Source of the DNA: Acidobacteriota bacterium
GTDB taxonomy: Bacteria; Acidobacteriota; Terriglobia; Bryobacterales; Bryobacteraceae
Length of the DNA: 64,000 nt
NCBI GenBank assembly: GCA_018268715.1
Contig: JAFDVZ010000016.1
Coordinates: forward strand, 1 to 64,000
Reading direction: 5' to 3'
This document shows, piece after piece, positions 15,821 to 24,237 of the stretch; position 1 is the first letter of the stretch; each line of letters opens with the position of its first letter. Both the position numbers and the translations under genes were made by a program. The notes under the pieces were generated by a model. That model made no database searches, had not been told where the DNA came from, and saw nothing but the letters and a program-made list of their open reading frames with translations.

Positions 15821-16567
15821 TTAGCTCAGCGCCCAACCGCCGTCGATGGCCAGGACCTGCCCGGTGATGTGGCGGGCGCGCTCGCTCAGAAGGAACAGCG
15901 CGGCCTCGGCGGGGTCGGAGGGCTCCATCATGCCGCCGCTCAGGGGTTGCTTGGACTCCATGAAGCGCAGCAACTCGGCGTCGGTCTGGGCGCGGCGGCT
16001 CATGGGCGTGCGGATGAGGCCGGGCGAGATTGCATTGACCCGGATCTTATGGGGCGCGTAGTAGGCGGCCATGGCGAGGGTCAGAGAAACGATGGCGCCC
16101 TTGGCGGCGGCGTAGGCGTGGGTGGCGAAGTGATGGGGTTCGGGCGACGTGCAACTGATGCTCGACATGTTCACGATGGCGCCGGGCTGGCGGTTGTCGA
16201 GCCAGTGCTTGAGAGCCGCGCGACACATCAGAAAGGTTGTGCGCGTATTCGCGGCCATGGTGACTTCCCAGCCATCGAGCGAACATTCGTGCAAGGGGCC
16301 GTCGCCGAACCGGCGGCCGCTGATGCCGGCGACGTTGAACAGGCCGTCGAGGCGCCCGAACCTCTTGAGACAGCAGTACAGCGCGTGTTCGGCGGTGCGT
16401 TCCTCGCGCAGGTCGCCCCAGGAGTAAGCCGAGCCGGGCAGGCGGGCGGATAACTCGCGGCAACTCGACTCATCGAGGCCGGCGATAAATACGTGGTCGC
16501 CGCGGCTGGCCGCTAACGTAGCGGCGGCCTCGGCCATTCCGGTGGAGCCGGTGATCAAGAGAACCAT
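15821..16567 (-). CDS. Short-chain dehydrogenase/reductase (SDR)
   Basis: A 248-residue classical SDR with a Rossmann fold, oxidising or reducing a hydroxy/keto substrate with NAD(P). Seen: MVLLITGSTGMAEAAA (the nucleotide loop TGxxxMA, lacking the usual second Gly), FNVAGISG (NNAG variant), VNMSSISCT (active-site Ser region), YAAAKGA (catalytic Tyr and Lys) and ISPGLIRTPM. The ATG at 16567 directly follows the stop of the Gfo/Idh/MocA gene by one base (TAA C ATG), so the two are one operon and probably act on the same sugar or polyol. The frame runs on upstream without meaning. Confidence 0.87.
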   Translation of the reverse strand: MVLLITGSTGMAEAAATLAASRGDHVFIAGLDESSCRELSARLPGSAYSWGDLREERTAEHALYCCLKRFGRLDGLFNVAGISGRRFGDGPLHECSLDGWEVTMAANTRTTFLMCRAALKHWLDNRQPGAIVNMSSISCTSPEPHHFATHAYAAAKGAIVSLTLAMAAYYAPHKIRVNAISPGLIRTPMSRRAQTDAELLRFMESKQPLSGGMMEPSDPAEAALFLLSERARHITGQVLAIDGGWALS

Positions 16568-16568
16568 G

Positions 16569-17609
16569 TTAGTATTTGACTCGAATCCACTTGCCCGCGC
16601 GCATGGCCTGATAGCCCGCGTCGAGCACGCAGTTGACGATGTAGCCGTCCTGGTAGGTCTCGCGCGGCGCGACGCCGTCGCGTACGCATTCGACGAAGTG
16701 GCGCATCTCGGCCTGATAGCCGTAGGAGAAGGCCTCCTCGGGAAGAGGGCGGGTCCAACCAAAGTCGATGTCGGCCTTTTCGACGATGTAACCGGCGGCC
16801 TTGGTGGTGAAGGCCGAAATCGATGTGCCGCGAGTTACATCGGTGAAGATGGAGCCGTCGGAGCCGTGGACTTCGTTGCGAAGGTCGAGGCCGCCCTTGG
16901 TGGTCCAGGATAACTCGCAGTGGCCGATGCCGCCCGATGCGAACTTGAGCATCAGCAAGGCATTGTCCTCGCCGGCGGTCTTATCGGTGTGGACCAGGCG
17001 GGCGCCCCAGGCCATCACTTCGACGATCGGGTCCTGTTTGCCGAAGAAGTAGCGGGCGGCCTCGATGCAGTGGCAGCCCAGGTCGTTCATGGCGCCGCCG
17101 CCGGTCTTTTCGACGTCCCAGAAGTGGGGGCTATGGGGGCCTCCGTGGGATTCACGGGAACGAACCCAAAGCACGCGGCCCACGCCGCCGTTTTCAATAA
17201 CCTGCCTTGCTTTGACCACACAGGGCGCGAAGACCTCGGTTTCGGCGTATCCATGCAGCGCTTTGGACTTGCGGGCGGCCTCGTACATCGCCTTGGCTTC
17301 CTTCCGGGTGCGGGCCAGGGGCTTGGTGCAGACCTGATTCCGGCCGGCCTCGGAGAGCGCGAGCGAGACCGGCAAATGGGCCTCGTTCGGCAGGGCGATG
17401 ATGTAGAGGTCGATGTCCTGGCGCGCGATCAGGGCGTCCAGATCGGTGGTCGAATCCGGGATCTTCCACCGGGACGCGAAGGCTTGGGCGCGGTCCAGAT
17501 CTCGCGAGTAGTTGGCGACCACCTGCTGGCCGTTGACGTCGGCGAGACCCAACATATAGAACTCGGCTACGAAGCCGGAGCCGAGCATGGCGATGCGGAC
17601 GTTGTTCAT
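16569..17609 (-). CDS. Gfo/Idh/MocA family oxidoreductase
   Basis: A 346-residue NAD(P)-dependent sugar or cyclitol dehydrogenase. Seen: RIAMLGSGFVAEFY (Rossmann loop), the segment VCTKPLARTRKEAKAMYEAA, where the family's EKP catalytic Lys appears as TKP, GGGAMNDLGCHCIEAARYF (the active-site Asp-x-x-x-His pattern) and a C-terminal beta-sheet domain. There is no Tat leader, unlike the paralogue at 47.7 kb, so it is cytoplasmic. It is divergent from the RpiB gene (65-base gap, with TATATGAT in between) and followed at once by an SDR. The trio looks like a small sugar catabolism module; the substrate is unknown. Confidence 0.88.
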   Translation of the reverse strand: MNNVRIAMLGSGFVAEFYMLGLADVNGQQVVANYSRDLDRAQAFASRWKIPDSTTDLDALIARQDIDLYIIALPNEAHLPVSLALSEAGRNQVCTKPLARTRKEAKAMYEAARKSKALHGYAETEVFAPCVVKARQVIENGGVGRVLWVRSRESHGGPHSPHFWDVEKTGGGAMNDLGCHCIEAARYFFGKQDPIVEVMAWGARLVHTDKTAGEDNALLMLKFASGGIGHCELSWTTKGGLDLRNEVHGSDGSIFTDVTRGTSISAFTTKAAGYIVEKADIDFGWTRPLPEEAFSYGYQAEMRHFVECVRDGVAPRETYQDGYIVNCVLDAGYQAMRAGKWIRVKY

Positions 17610-17674
17610 GAGTTTCGGGCCGGCAGACCAATTGTATTAGACGCGTGGTATATGATGACGCCGCAGGAGGAAAC

Positions 17675-18184
17675 ATGAATCGGCGAGGGTTTCTGACGTC
17701 CGCGGCGGCGGCGCCCATGGCGGCGGCCGCGGTTTCCCGGATGAAACTGGCGGTGGGGTGCGATCATGCGGGGTTCCCGCTGAAGGGGACGGTGATCGCG
17801 CTGCTGAAGCAATGGGGGCATACGGTGACCGATTGCGGAACGCATTCCACCGATCCGGTGGACTTTCCGGACATTGCCAAGAAAGTGTGCGATGAGGTGC
17901 TGGCGGGGCGGGCCGAGCGCGGCGTGCTGGTGTGCGGGACGGGAGTCGGGGCGTGCATCGCGGGCAACAAGGTTCGGGGCATCCGCGCGGCGTTGTGCCA
18001 TGACACGTTTTCGGCGCATCAGTGCGTGGAGCATGACGATGTCAATCTGTTGTGCATGGGCGCCTGGATCGTCGGGCCGAAGGTGGCCGAGGAAATTCTG
18101 GCGGCCTATCTGAACGCGCGATTCAGCACGGACGAGGACTTCCGGCGGCGGGTGAAGAAGCTGGGAGAGATGGAGAAGCGCTAA
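17675..18184 (+). CDS. rpiB: RpiB/LacAB-family sugar-phosphate isomerase with Tat-like leader
   Basis: A 169-residue isomerase of the RpiB/LacA/LacB family, which interconverts aldose and ketose phosphates (ribose-5-P/ribulose-5-P, allose-6-P). Seen: VGCDHAGFPLKG (catalytic Asp), VCGTGVGACIAGNKVRGIRA (catalytic Cys and the anion hole) and CHDTFSAHQC. The family's normal start would be MKLAVGCDHAG. Here 22 residues precede it: MNRRGFLTSAAAAPMAAAAV, a twin-arginine motif plus hydrophobic stretch. A strong GGAGG 4 bases before this ATG fixes the longer start. A periplasmic sugar-phosphate isomerase would be surprising, so the leader may be recently gained, non-functional, or real. Confidence 0.85.
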   Translation: MNRRGFLTSAAAAPMAAAAVSRMKLAVGCDHAGFPLKGTVIALLKQWGHTVTDCGTHSTDPVDFPDIAKKVCDEVLAGRAERGVLVCGTGVGACIAGNKVRGIRAALCHDTFSAHQCVEHDDVNLLCMGAWIVGPKVAEEILAAYLNARFSTDEDFRRRVKKLGEMEKR

Positions 18185-18214
18185 TTGACACTCCGCGGGC
18201 GCGCCGGGTAGTGT
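18185..18214 (+). promoter_or_regulatory. Sigma-70-type promoter
   Basis: TTGACA (perfect -35) starts right after the rpiB stop, followed by an 18-base spacer and TAGTGT. A start point near 18221 would leave a leader of about 35 bases before the next gene. Confidence 0.5.
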
Positions 18215-18255
18215 AAGCTATGGCGGGTCAGATACCCTCCCGGAGTAACCCACAC

Positions 18256-18936
18256 ATGTCAAAAGTGTTTCGCCTCACCTTGGCTCTTGCCGCGTCCATG
18301 GCGCTCGGATTCAGCGCCGACGTCGCCGGCACATGGAAAATGTCCGCCGATGCGCCGGATGGCGTGCATAAGTTCGACCTGGTCGTGAAGGAAGCCGGCG
18401 GCTCCTATACGGCCCGCGCCCAGAGCGACGAGATGGGCGGCAGTCTGGATATGCAGGAAGTCGCGTTTAAGGATGGCACGCTGACCTTCAAACTGCCCTA
18501 CGGAGGAGTTGGGCTGATCGACTTCAAGTTGAAGGTTGACGCCGATTCGTTGAAGGGCTCGTTCACGACGCCGCAGGGCGACAGCGGGACGGTGGACGGC
18601 AAGCGCGACAAGGGCGCGGCGCCGGCGGCGGCGAGCGGCGCGGGCTCCGTGAACGTGACGGGCAAGTGGAAGCTGGTGGCGAAAGCGCCGGGCGGCGGCG
18701 ACATTCCGGCGACGCTCGAGTTGAAACAGGAAGGTTCGAAGGTGTCGGGTGAGATTTCGACCGACGCGGGCGAGGCTCCGATTTCCGACGGCAAGGTGGA
18801 AGGCAGCCAGTTTTCCTTCAAGATTCCGTTGGGCGATGGCACCTACGAAGTGACGGGAACGGTGACTGGCTCGGAATTCAAGGGCGAGTACAAGGGGCCG
18901 AGCGGCGGCGGAACATTCACCGCTTCGAAGTCTTAA
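18256..18936 (+). CDS. Secreted protein with two homologous repeats
   Basis: A 226-residue protein with a signal peptide (MSKVFRLTLALAASMALGFS then ADVAG). The mature part consists of two related units of about 95 residues. The first begins VAGTWKMSADAPDG and the second VTGKWKLVAKAPGG, each followed by short beta strands with G-T/K-V/E repeats (LTFKLPYG; FSFKIPLGDG) and ending near LKGSF or FKGEY. They are linked by an Ala/Gly-rich stretch around residue 125. This looks like a lipocalin-like or small beta-barrel fold, but function is unknown. ATG at 18256 has GGAG 12 bases upstream, and the gene has its own good promoter directly after rpiB. Confidence 0.75.
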   Translation: MSKVFRLTLALAASMALGFSADVAGTWKMSADAPDGVHKFDLVVKEAGGSYTARAQSDEMGGSLDMQEVAFKDGTLTFKLPYGGVGLIDFKLKVDADSLKGSFTTPQGDSGTVDGKRDKGAAPAAASGAGSVNVTGKWKLVAKAPGGGDIPATLELKQEGSKVSGEISTDAGEAPISDGKVEGSQFSFKIPLGDGTYEVTGTVTGSEFKGEYKGPSGGGTFTASKS

Positions 18937-19047
18937 CTGCCTTACGCGCGGCGAGGCGCAGATTCCGGAGGGTGTCCGTGTAGCGAAAGGATCGCGGGGA
19001 ATGAGATCCTGGAATCGGACAACCATCCATCGGAAAGGATTTGCGCC

Positions 19048-20601
19048 TTGCTGCCGCCATTTCATAACGAACCCCTCCTAGATTTCCAGAACGAAGCCAA
19101 CGCCGGGCCGATGCGCGCGGCGATCGATAGCGTACAGGCCGCCCTGGGCGGCGAGTACTCGCCGATCGTGGCCGGGGCGCGGAAGCCTACCGGCGATTTG
19201 CTGAGGTCGGTGAACCCGTCGAATTTCGGCGAGGTGGTGGGCCATGTCCACCTGGCGACCCGCGAGATGGCGGGCGAGGCCATTGAGGCCGCTTCGACGG
19301 CGTTCGCATCGTGGAGCAAGACTCCGGCGGAAGTGCGGGCGCGGTATCTGCTGAAGTTCGCCGCGATGCTGCGGCGGCGTAAGGCGGAGTTCGCCGCCTG
19401 GCTGGTGTACGAGGTCGGCAAGAGTTGGGTGGAGGCGGATATCGACGTCGCCGAAGCCATCGATTTCGCCGAACTCTACGCGCGCGAGATGGTGCGCTAT
19501 TCGCTGCCGCAGCCGCTGACGCACTGGGTGGGCGAGCAGAACGAACTCTACTACATTCCGCTGGGCGTGGGCATCGTGATTCCGCCGTGGAACTTCCCGC
19601 TGGCGATTACGGTGGGCATGACGGTAGCTTCCATTGTGGCCGGCAACACGGTGGTGCTGAAGCCTTCAAGCGACAGCCCGGTGATTGCGGCCAAGTTCGT
19701 CGAGTTGCTGGAAGAGGCCGGGCTGCCGCCGGGTGTGGTGAACTTCCTGCCGGGCAGCGGCGCCAAGATCGGCGACTACATGGTGGAGCATCCCAAGACG
19801 CGGTTCATCGCGTTTACGGGATCTCGCGAAGTCGGGCTGCGGATTTTTGAGCTATCGGCAAAGACGTCGCCGGGACAGATCTGGATGAAGCGGCTGGTGG
19901 CGGAGATGGGCGGCAAGAACGCCATGATCGTCGACGAGACGGCGGATCTGGCGGCCGCGGCCGCGGATGTGGTGATCGCCGGGTACTGCTATTCGGGGCA
20001 GAAGTGTTCGGCCTGCTCGCGGATGATTGCGACGGCTCCCGTTTACGATGAGATCGTCGCGCGGGTGGTGGAAGGCGCTTCGAAGCTGACGGTCGGGCCG
20101 GTGAAGGATCCCGCGAACTGGATGGGGCCGGTGGTGAGCAAGAACGCCTTCCAGACTATCCTGAACTACATCGAGATCGGCAAGGGCGAGGGTCGCGTGG
20201 CGTTGGGCGGCGGCGTGCTGAGCGCGGATCAGGCGGGCTGGTTTATACAGCCGACCGTGATCGCGGATGTGGCGCCGACGTCGCGCGTGGCGCAGGAAGA
20301 GATCTTCGGGCCGGTGGTGGCGGCGATCAAGGCTCGCGATTTCGACGACGCGCTGGCGATCGCCAATGGGACCGAGTACGGGTTGACGGGATCGCTGTTT
20401 TCGAACGACCGCGCGCGGCTGGAGCGGGCCCGGCGCGAGTTCCACGTGGGCAACCTGTACTTCAACCGCAAGTGCACCGGGGCGTTGGTGGACGTGCAAC
20501 CCTTTGGCGGGTTCAACATGTCGGGCACCGACTCCAAGGCCGGCAGCCGCGAGTACGTGTCGCTCTTCCTGCAAGGCAAGTCGGTTTCCGAACGCCTGTA
20601 G
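19048..20601 (+). CDS. pruA: Delta-1-pyrroline-5-carboxylate dehydrogenase
   Basis: A 517-residue aldehyde dehydrogenase of the P5CDH (RocA/PruA) group, oxidising glutamate semialdehyde/P5C to glutamate with NAD(P), the last step of proline and ornithine breakdown. Seen: the N-terminal group signature NEPLLDFQNEANAGPMRAAI, IPPWNFPLAITVGMT, the VLKPSSDSPVIAAK cofactor loop, MGGKNAMIVDETAD with the general-base region, and YSGQKCSACSRMIAT with the nucleophilic Cys. TTG is the only start that keeps the complete N-terminus, with AAAGGA 8 bases upstream. It precedes the 5-oxoproline genes by 21 bases; both routes end in glutamate. Confidence 0.92.
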   Translation: MLPPFHNEPLLDFQNEANAGPMRAAIDSVQAALGGEYSPIVAGARKPTGDLLRSVNPSNFGEVVGHVHLATREMAGEAIEAASTAFASWSKTPAEVRARYLLKFAAMLRRRKAEFAAWLVYEVGKSWVEADIDVAEAIDFAELYAREMVRYSLPQPLTHWVGEQNELYYIPLGVGIVIPPWNFPLAITVGMTVASIVAGNTVVLKPSSDSPVIAAKFVELLEEAGLPPGVVNFLPGSGAKIGDYMVEHPKTRFIAFTGSREVGLRIFELSAKTSPGQIWMKRLVAEMGGKNAMIVDETADLAAAAADVVIAGYCYSGQKCSACSRMIATAPVYDEIVARVVEGASKLTVGPVKDPANWMGPVVSKNAFQTILNYIEIGKGEGRVALGGGVLSADQAGWFIQPTVIADVAPTSRVAQEEIFGPVVAAIKARDFDDALAIANGTEYGLTGSLFSNDRARLERARREFHVGNLYFNRKCTGALVDVQPFGGFNMSGTDSKAGSREYVSLFLQGKSVSERL

Positions 20602-20622
20602 TTTCGCGCTACTCTGGCACAC

Positions 20623-21312
20623 ATGGCCTGGAACATGGCGGGGGCGGACTTCGCCCCCGCAAGCGACCGCGCGCTGCTGGTGTCGCTGGGGAACCGCATC
20701 ACCCCGGAGGCGCACCTTCGAGTGGCGGCGCTCGCGCGGCGGTTGGCGGCAGATCCGATCCCGCACGTTTCAAACATTCACCCTGCATATTGTTCTGTAC
20801 TGCTGGTCTTCGACCCGCTGCGCATCGACCACGAACAGGTGGCCGAGGGCGTGGCGGAGCGGCTGGAGGCGGCGGGCGGAGCGCCGGCGGCGCCACGGAT
20901 GGTGGAGATTCCGGTGTGCTATGGGGGCGAGTTCGGGCCGGACCTGGAGGCGGTGGCGGCGCTCCATGAGATGACGCCGCTGCGGCTGGTGGAGATTCAC
21001 TCTTCGGCGATTTACGTGGCGCAGTTTCTGGGCTTCGCGCCGGGGTTCGCGTACCTGAGCGGGTTGGCGGATGAGTTGGCTACGCCGCGGCTGGATACTC
21101 CGCGGGCGAAGGTTCCGGCGGGGAGCGTGGCCATCGCGGGCAAACAGGCGGGGGTGTATCCGTTTGAAACGCCGGGCGGGTGGCGTGTTCTGGGGCGGAC
21201 GCCGTTGGAGGTTTTCCGGGCGGACCGCGCGCCGGCGAATCTGATTGGGCTCGACGACCGGGTGCGGTTCCGGCCGATTACCCGGCGGCAGTTCGAGGAG
21301 GCGGTCCGTTGA
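20623..21312 (+). CDS. pxpB: 5-oxoprolinase subunit PxpB (KipI-like)
   Basis: A 229-residue subunit of the PxpABC 5-oxoprolinase, which opens 5-oxoproline to glutamate using ATP. It belongs to the allophanate-hydrolase-subunit-1/KipI family. Seen: DRALLVSLGNRI, VEIPVCYGGEFGPDLEAVA, FLGFAPGFAYLSGL, LDTPRAKVPAGSVAIAGKQA and YPFETPGGWRVLGRTPLEVF, all family hallmarks. It overlaps pxpC by 4 bases (TTGA) and carries the GAGGAGG that serves the pxpC start near its own end. The length is typical. Confidence 0.92.
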   Translation: MAWNMAGADFAPASDRALLVSLGNRITPEAHLRVAALARRLAADPIPHVSNIHPAYCSVLLVFDPLRIDHEQVAEGVAERLEAAGGAPAAPRMVEIPVCYGGEFGPDLEAVAALHEMTPLRLVEIHSSAIYVAQFLGFAPGFAYLSGLADELATPRLDTPRAKVPAGSVAIAGKQAGVYPFETPGGWRVLGRTPLEVFRADRAPANLIGLDDRVRFRPITRRQFEEAVR

Positions 21313-22244
21313 TCCTGGTGGAGTCGGCTGGGCTGCTGACCACCGTGCAGGACCTGGGGCGGCCGGGGTATGGCGAGATGGGCGTTTCGGCTTGCGGCGC
21401 GGGGGATCCGGTGGCGCTGCGCATCGCCAATACGCTGGTGGGGAATCGGCCTGGGGCGGCGGCGCTCGAGATGACGATGATCGGCGGGCGGTACCGCTTC
21501 GATATTGCGACCGTGGCGGCGGTGACGGGGGCTGAGTGTCCGGTGAGGCTGAATGGGGCGCCGGCGCCGCAGTGGGCCGCTTTCGAGGTTCCGGCGGGCG
21601 GGATGATCGAGGTCGCGGTGGCGACGGCGGGCGCTCGGATGTACCTGGCGGCGGCGGGCGGCATCGATGTCCCGCTCGCGTTGGGCAGCGCTTCGACGCA
21701 TCTGACGGCGGGGATTGGCGGGTTGGACGGGCGAGCGCTGCGCAAGGGCGACCGGTTGGCGCTGGGGATTGCGGAGCGTCCGGCGTTGTGGCGCGCGCTG
21801 CGGCGGGAGACGCTGGCCCGGTTGGGCGCGCGCAAGACGCTGCGGGTGACGGCGGCGCCGCAGACCGCGTGGTTCACCGATGAGCAGCGGGCGCTGCTGG
21901 TGAGCTCGGCGTACCGGGTGACGCAGGAGGTGAACCGCTTGGGGCTGCGGCTGGATGGGGCGCCGCTCGCTTGCCCTGGGGCATCGAACATGATCACCGA
22001 AGGCGCGGCGTTGGGCACCGTGCAGGTTCCCGCGGGCGGGCAGCCGATTATCCTGTTCGTCGAACAGCAGACTACGGGCGGGTACCCGAAGATCGCCAAT
22101 GTGATTGCCGCCGATTTGCCCAGTGTGGGACAACTGCGGCCTGGCGATGAAGTGCGGTTTGAGTGGGTGGGATTTGAGACGGCGCGGGCGTTGTTGCGGG
22201 AACAGGAGTCGCTGATGGCGCATGGGGAGTTGTTCGCCGAATGA
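21309..22244 (+). CDS. pxpC: 5-oxoprolinase subunit PxpC (KipA-like)
   Basis: A 311-residue subunit of the allophanate-hydrolase-subunit-2/KipA family, the partner of PxpB. Seen: VESAGLLTTVQDLGRPGYGE, DPVALRIANTLVGN, LEMTMIGGRYRF, MYLAAAGGIDVP with the following LGSAST and VNRLGLRLDGAPL, and PIILFVEQQTTGGYPKIANV. The start is TTG at 21309, overlapping the pxpB stop, because the family begins at this residue and GAGGAGG sits about 7 bases upstream. It shares ATGA with the transporter gene that follows. Confidence 0.92.
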   Translation: MILVESAGLLTTVQDLGRPGYGEMGVSACGAGDPVALRIANTLVGNRPGAAALEMTMIGGRYRFDIATVAAVTGAECPVRLNGAPAPQWAAFEVPAGGMIEVAVATAGARMYLAAAGGIDVPLALGSASTHLTAGIGGLDGRALRKGDRLALGIAERPALWRALRRETLARLGARKTLRVTAAPQTAWFTDEQRALLVSSAYRVTQEVNRLGLRLDGAPLACPGASNMITEGAALGTVQVPAGGQPIILFVEQQTTGGYPKIANVIAADLPSVGQLRPGDEVRFEWVGFETARALLREQESLMAHGELFAE

Positions 22245-23458
22245 GCGTTGGACGGCGGGAGTGGAAGACGCTGTTTGCGGCGCAGTTGGGCTGGATGCTG
22301 GACGGCATGGACGTGATGCTGTATGCGTTCGCGCTGACCACGGTGCAGAAGGAGTTTGGCCTGAGTTCGGCGGCGGCGGGGTCGGTGGCCTCCTACGCGT
22401 TGATTACTTCGGCGGTGGGCGGGGCGCTGGCCGGGTACTTCGCGGACCGGTATGGGCGGGCTCGCGTGCTGGTGTGGTCGATTTTGACGTACTCCGTGTT
22501 CACTGGGCTGACGGCTACGGCGGGCTCGCTGTGGGAGTTGGCGCTGTGGCGGGGGCTGGTGGGGATTGGGCTGGGCGCGGAGTGGTCCGCCGGGACCGTG
22601 CTGGTGTCGGAGACGTGGCCCGCGAAGTATCGCGGGCGCGCGATCGGGTTTGTGCAGGGCGGCTGGGCCATCGGATATTCGCTGGCCGCCGCTCTGGCGG
22701 CCGCGATCCTTCCGCACTACGGGTGGCGATACCTGTTCGCCATCGGCACGCTGCCGGCGCTGCTGGCGATTTGGGTGCAGCGGCATGTGGAGGAGCCGGA
22801 GGTTTGGCGGCGGTCTCGGGAGACGGCGCCGGCGCTGGGGTTGGGGGAGGCGTTGCGGACGCTGGTTCGGCCTCCGCTGGTGCGGCGGGTGGCGACGGTG
22901 ACCACCATCTGCTCGTTCGTGCTGTTTGCCTATTGGGGATTGTTTACGTGGACGCCCGCTTATCTGGCGAGTCCGGTGGAGAAGGGCGGGGCGGGGTTGG
23001 GGATTGTGAAGTCGCTTGGTTGGGTGCTGGCGGTGCAGGCGGGATCCTTCCTGGGCTATATGTTCTGCGGGTGGGTGTCGGACCGGTTGGGACGGCGGCC
23101 CGCCTTCATGTTCTTCACGCTGTCGGCGGCGGCGCTGATTCCTTTCTACGCCCGGCCGCATGCGGATGTGCGCGTGCTGCTGGTGCTGGGGCCGCTGATC
23201 GGATTCTTCGGGCATGGGTATTTCAGCACCTTCGGGTCGATGCTTTCCGAGCTGTTTCCGTCGGCGATCCGGGGGACGGCGCAGGGGCTTTGTTATAACT
23301 TCGGGCGGGGAGTTAGCGCGCTGGCTCCGATTGTGGTCGGGGCGGTGGCCGATCAACGGGGAATTGGGGCCGGGTTGGTGATTACGGGCGGGTTTTTCGC
23401 CGTGGGCGGGTTGCTGGTGATGCTGCTGCCGGAGACCAAGGGGGGCGAGTTGGCGTGA
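22241..23458 (+). CDS. MFS transporter inside the 5-oxoprolinase operon
   Basis: A 405-residue, twelve-helix carrier of the metabolite:proton symporter/aromatic-acid branch of MFS. Seen: LGWMLDGMDVMLYAFAL (helix 1 with the Asp pair typical of that branch), GYFADRYGRARVL (loop 2-3), GLGAEWSAGTVLVSETWP, YRGRAIGFVQGGWAIGY and CGWVSDRLGRRPAF (loop 8-9). It lies between pxpC and pxpA with 4-base overlaps on both sides, so 5-oxoproline or a related carboxylate is the best guess for its substrate. Transporters next to pxp genes are known, but usually of other families. Confidence 0.87.
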   Translation: MSVGRREWKTLFAAQLGWMLDGMDVMLYAFALTTVQKEFGLSSAAAGSVASYALITSAVGGALAGYFADRYGRARVLVWSILTYSVFTGLTATAGSLWELALWRGLVGIGLGAEWSAGTVLVSETWPAKYRGRAIGFVQGGWAIGYSLAAALAAAILPHYGWRYLFAIGTLPALLAIWVQRHVEEPEVWRRSRETAPALGLGEALRTLVRPPLVRRVATVTTICSFVLFAYWGLFTWTPAYLASPVEKGGAGLGIVKSLGWVLAVQAGSFLGYMFCGWVSDRLGRRPAFMFFTLSAAALIPFYARPHADVRVLLVLGPLIGFFGHGYFSTFGSMLSELFPSAIRGTAQGLCYNFGRGVSALAPIVVGAVADQRGIGAGLVITGGFFAVGGLLVMLLPETKGGELA

Positions 23459-24237
23459 CCGCCATCGATTTGAACTGCGACATGGGGGAGTTCGCCGCGG
23501 CGGTGGCGGATGGCTCGCAGACGGCGCTGATGCGATTTGTGAGCTCCGTCAATGTGGCTTGCGGCGGGCATGCCGGGGATCGGGATACGATGCGCTCGAC
23601 GGCGCGGCAGGCGATGGAGGCCGGGTTGAGCATCGGGGCGCATCCGGGTTATCCGGATCGGGCTAACTTCGGTCGCTTCGAGTTAGATATGGCGCCGGGG
23701 GAGTTATCCGATAGCGTTGCCTGGCAGGTGGGCGAGTTAGCTTCGCTTGTGAGTGAGTTAGGAGGGCTGCTAACTCATGTGAAGCCGCATGGGGCGTTGT
23801 ATAACCAGGCGGCTGGGAATCGCGAGTTGGCGCGGGCGATTGTCGACGGCGTCGCGCGGGTGGATCGCGGGTTGGTGTTGGTGGGGTTGGCGGGTTCGCG
23901 GATGCTCGAGGTGTTTCGCGAGGCTGGATTCGCGGTCGCGGCCGAGGGGTTTTGCGATCGGGCTTATGAGGCCGATGGGACGCTGCGGTCCCGGCGGTTA
24001 GACGGGGCGTTGATCCGGGATCCGCAGCGGGCCGCGGCGCAGGCGGTGCGGATGGCGCGGGATGGAGTGGTGACGGCGGTTGATGGAACCGAGGTCCGGG
24101 TGGATGCGGCGACGTTGTGCATTCATGGCGATACTCCGGGGGCGGAGGCGATTGCCGCGGCGGTGGCTGGGGCGCTGCGCGGGGCCGGGCTCGCGGTGCG
24201 GGGGCTGGGGCGGGCGTCAGGCGATGTCGGGCAGTAG
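23455..24237 (+). CDS. pxpA: 5-oxoprolinase subunit PxpA (LamB/YcsF family)
   Basis: A 260-residue subunit of the LamB/YcsF family, the third part of the bacterial 5-oxoprolinase. Seen: IDLNCDMGEFAAAV, VNVACGGHAGDRDTM, IGAHPGYPDRANFGRF, HVKPHGALYNQAA, FCDRAYEADGTLRSRRLDGA and LCIHGDTPGAEAIA, all conserved. The GTG start overlaps the MFS stop by 4 bases. The 3' end overlaps the convergent hpnE gene by 21 bases. With pxpB, pxpC and the carrier it makes a complete single unit. Confidence 0.93.
   Translation: MTAIDLNCDMGEFAAAVADGSQTALMRFVSSVNVACGGHAGDRDTMRSTARQAMEAGLSIGAHPGYPDRANFGRFELDMAPGELSDSVAWQVGELASLVSELGGLLTHVKPHGALYNQAAGNRELARAIVDGVARVDRGLVLVGLAGSRMLEVFREAGFAVAAEGFCDRAYEADGTLRSRRLDGALIRDPQRAAAQAVRMARDGVVTAVDGTEVRVDAATLCIHGDTPGAEAIAAAVAGALRGAGLAVRGLGRASGDVGQ

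Noticed and set aside
21278..23356. A 692-codon minus-strand frame opposite pxpC and the MFS gene
   Set aside because: Antisense of two certain genes; low-complexity basic composition.
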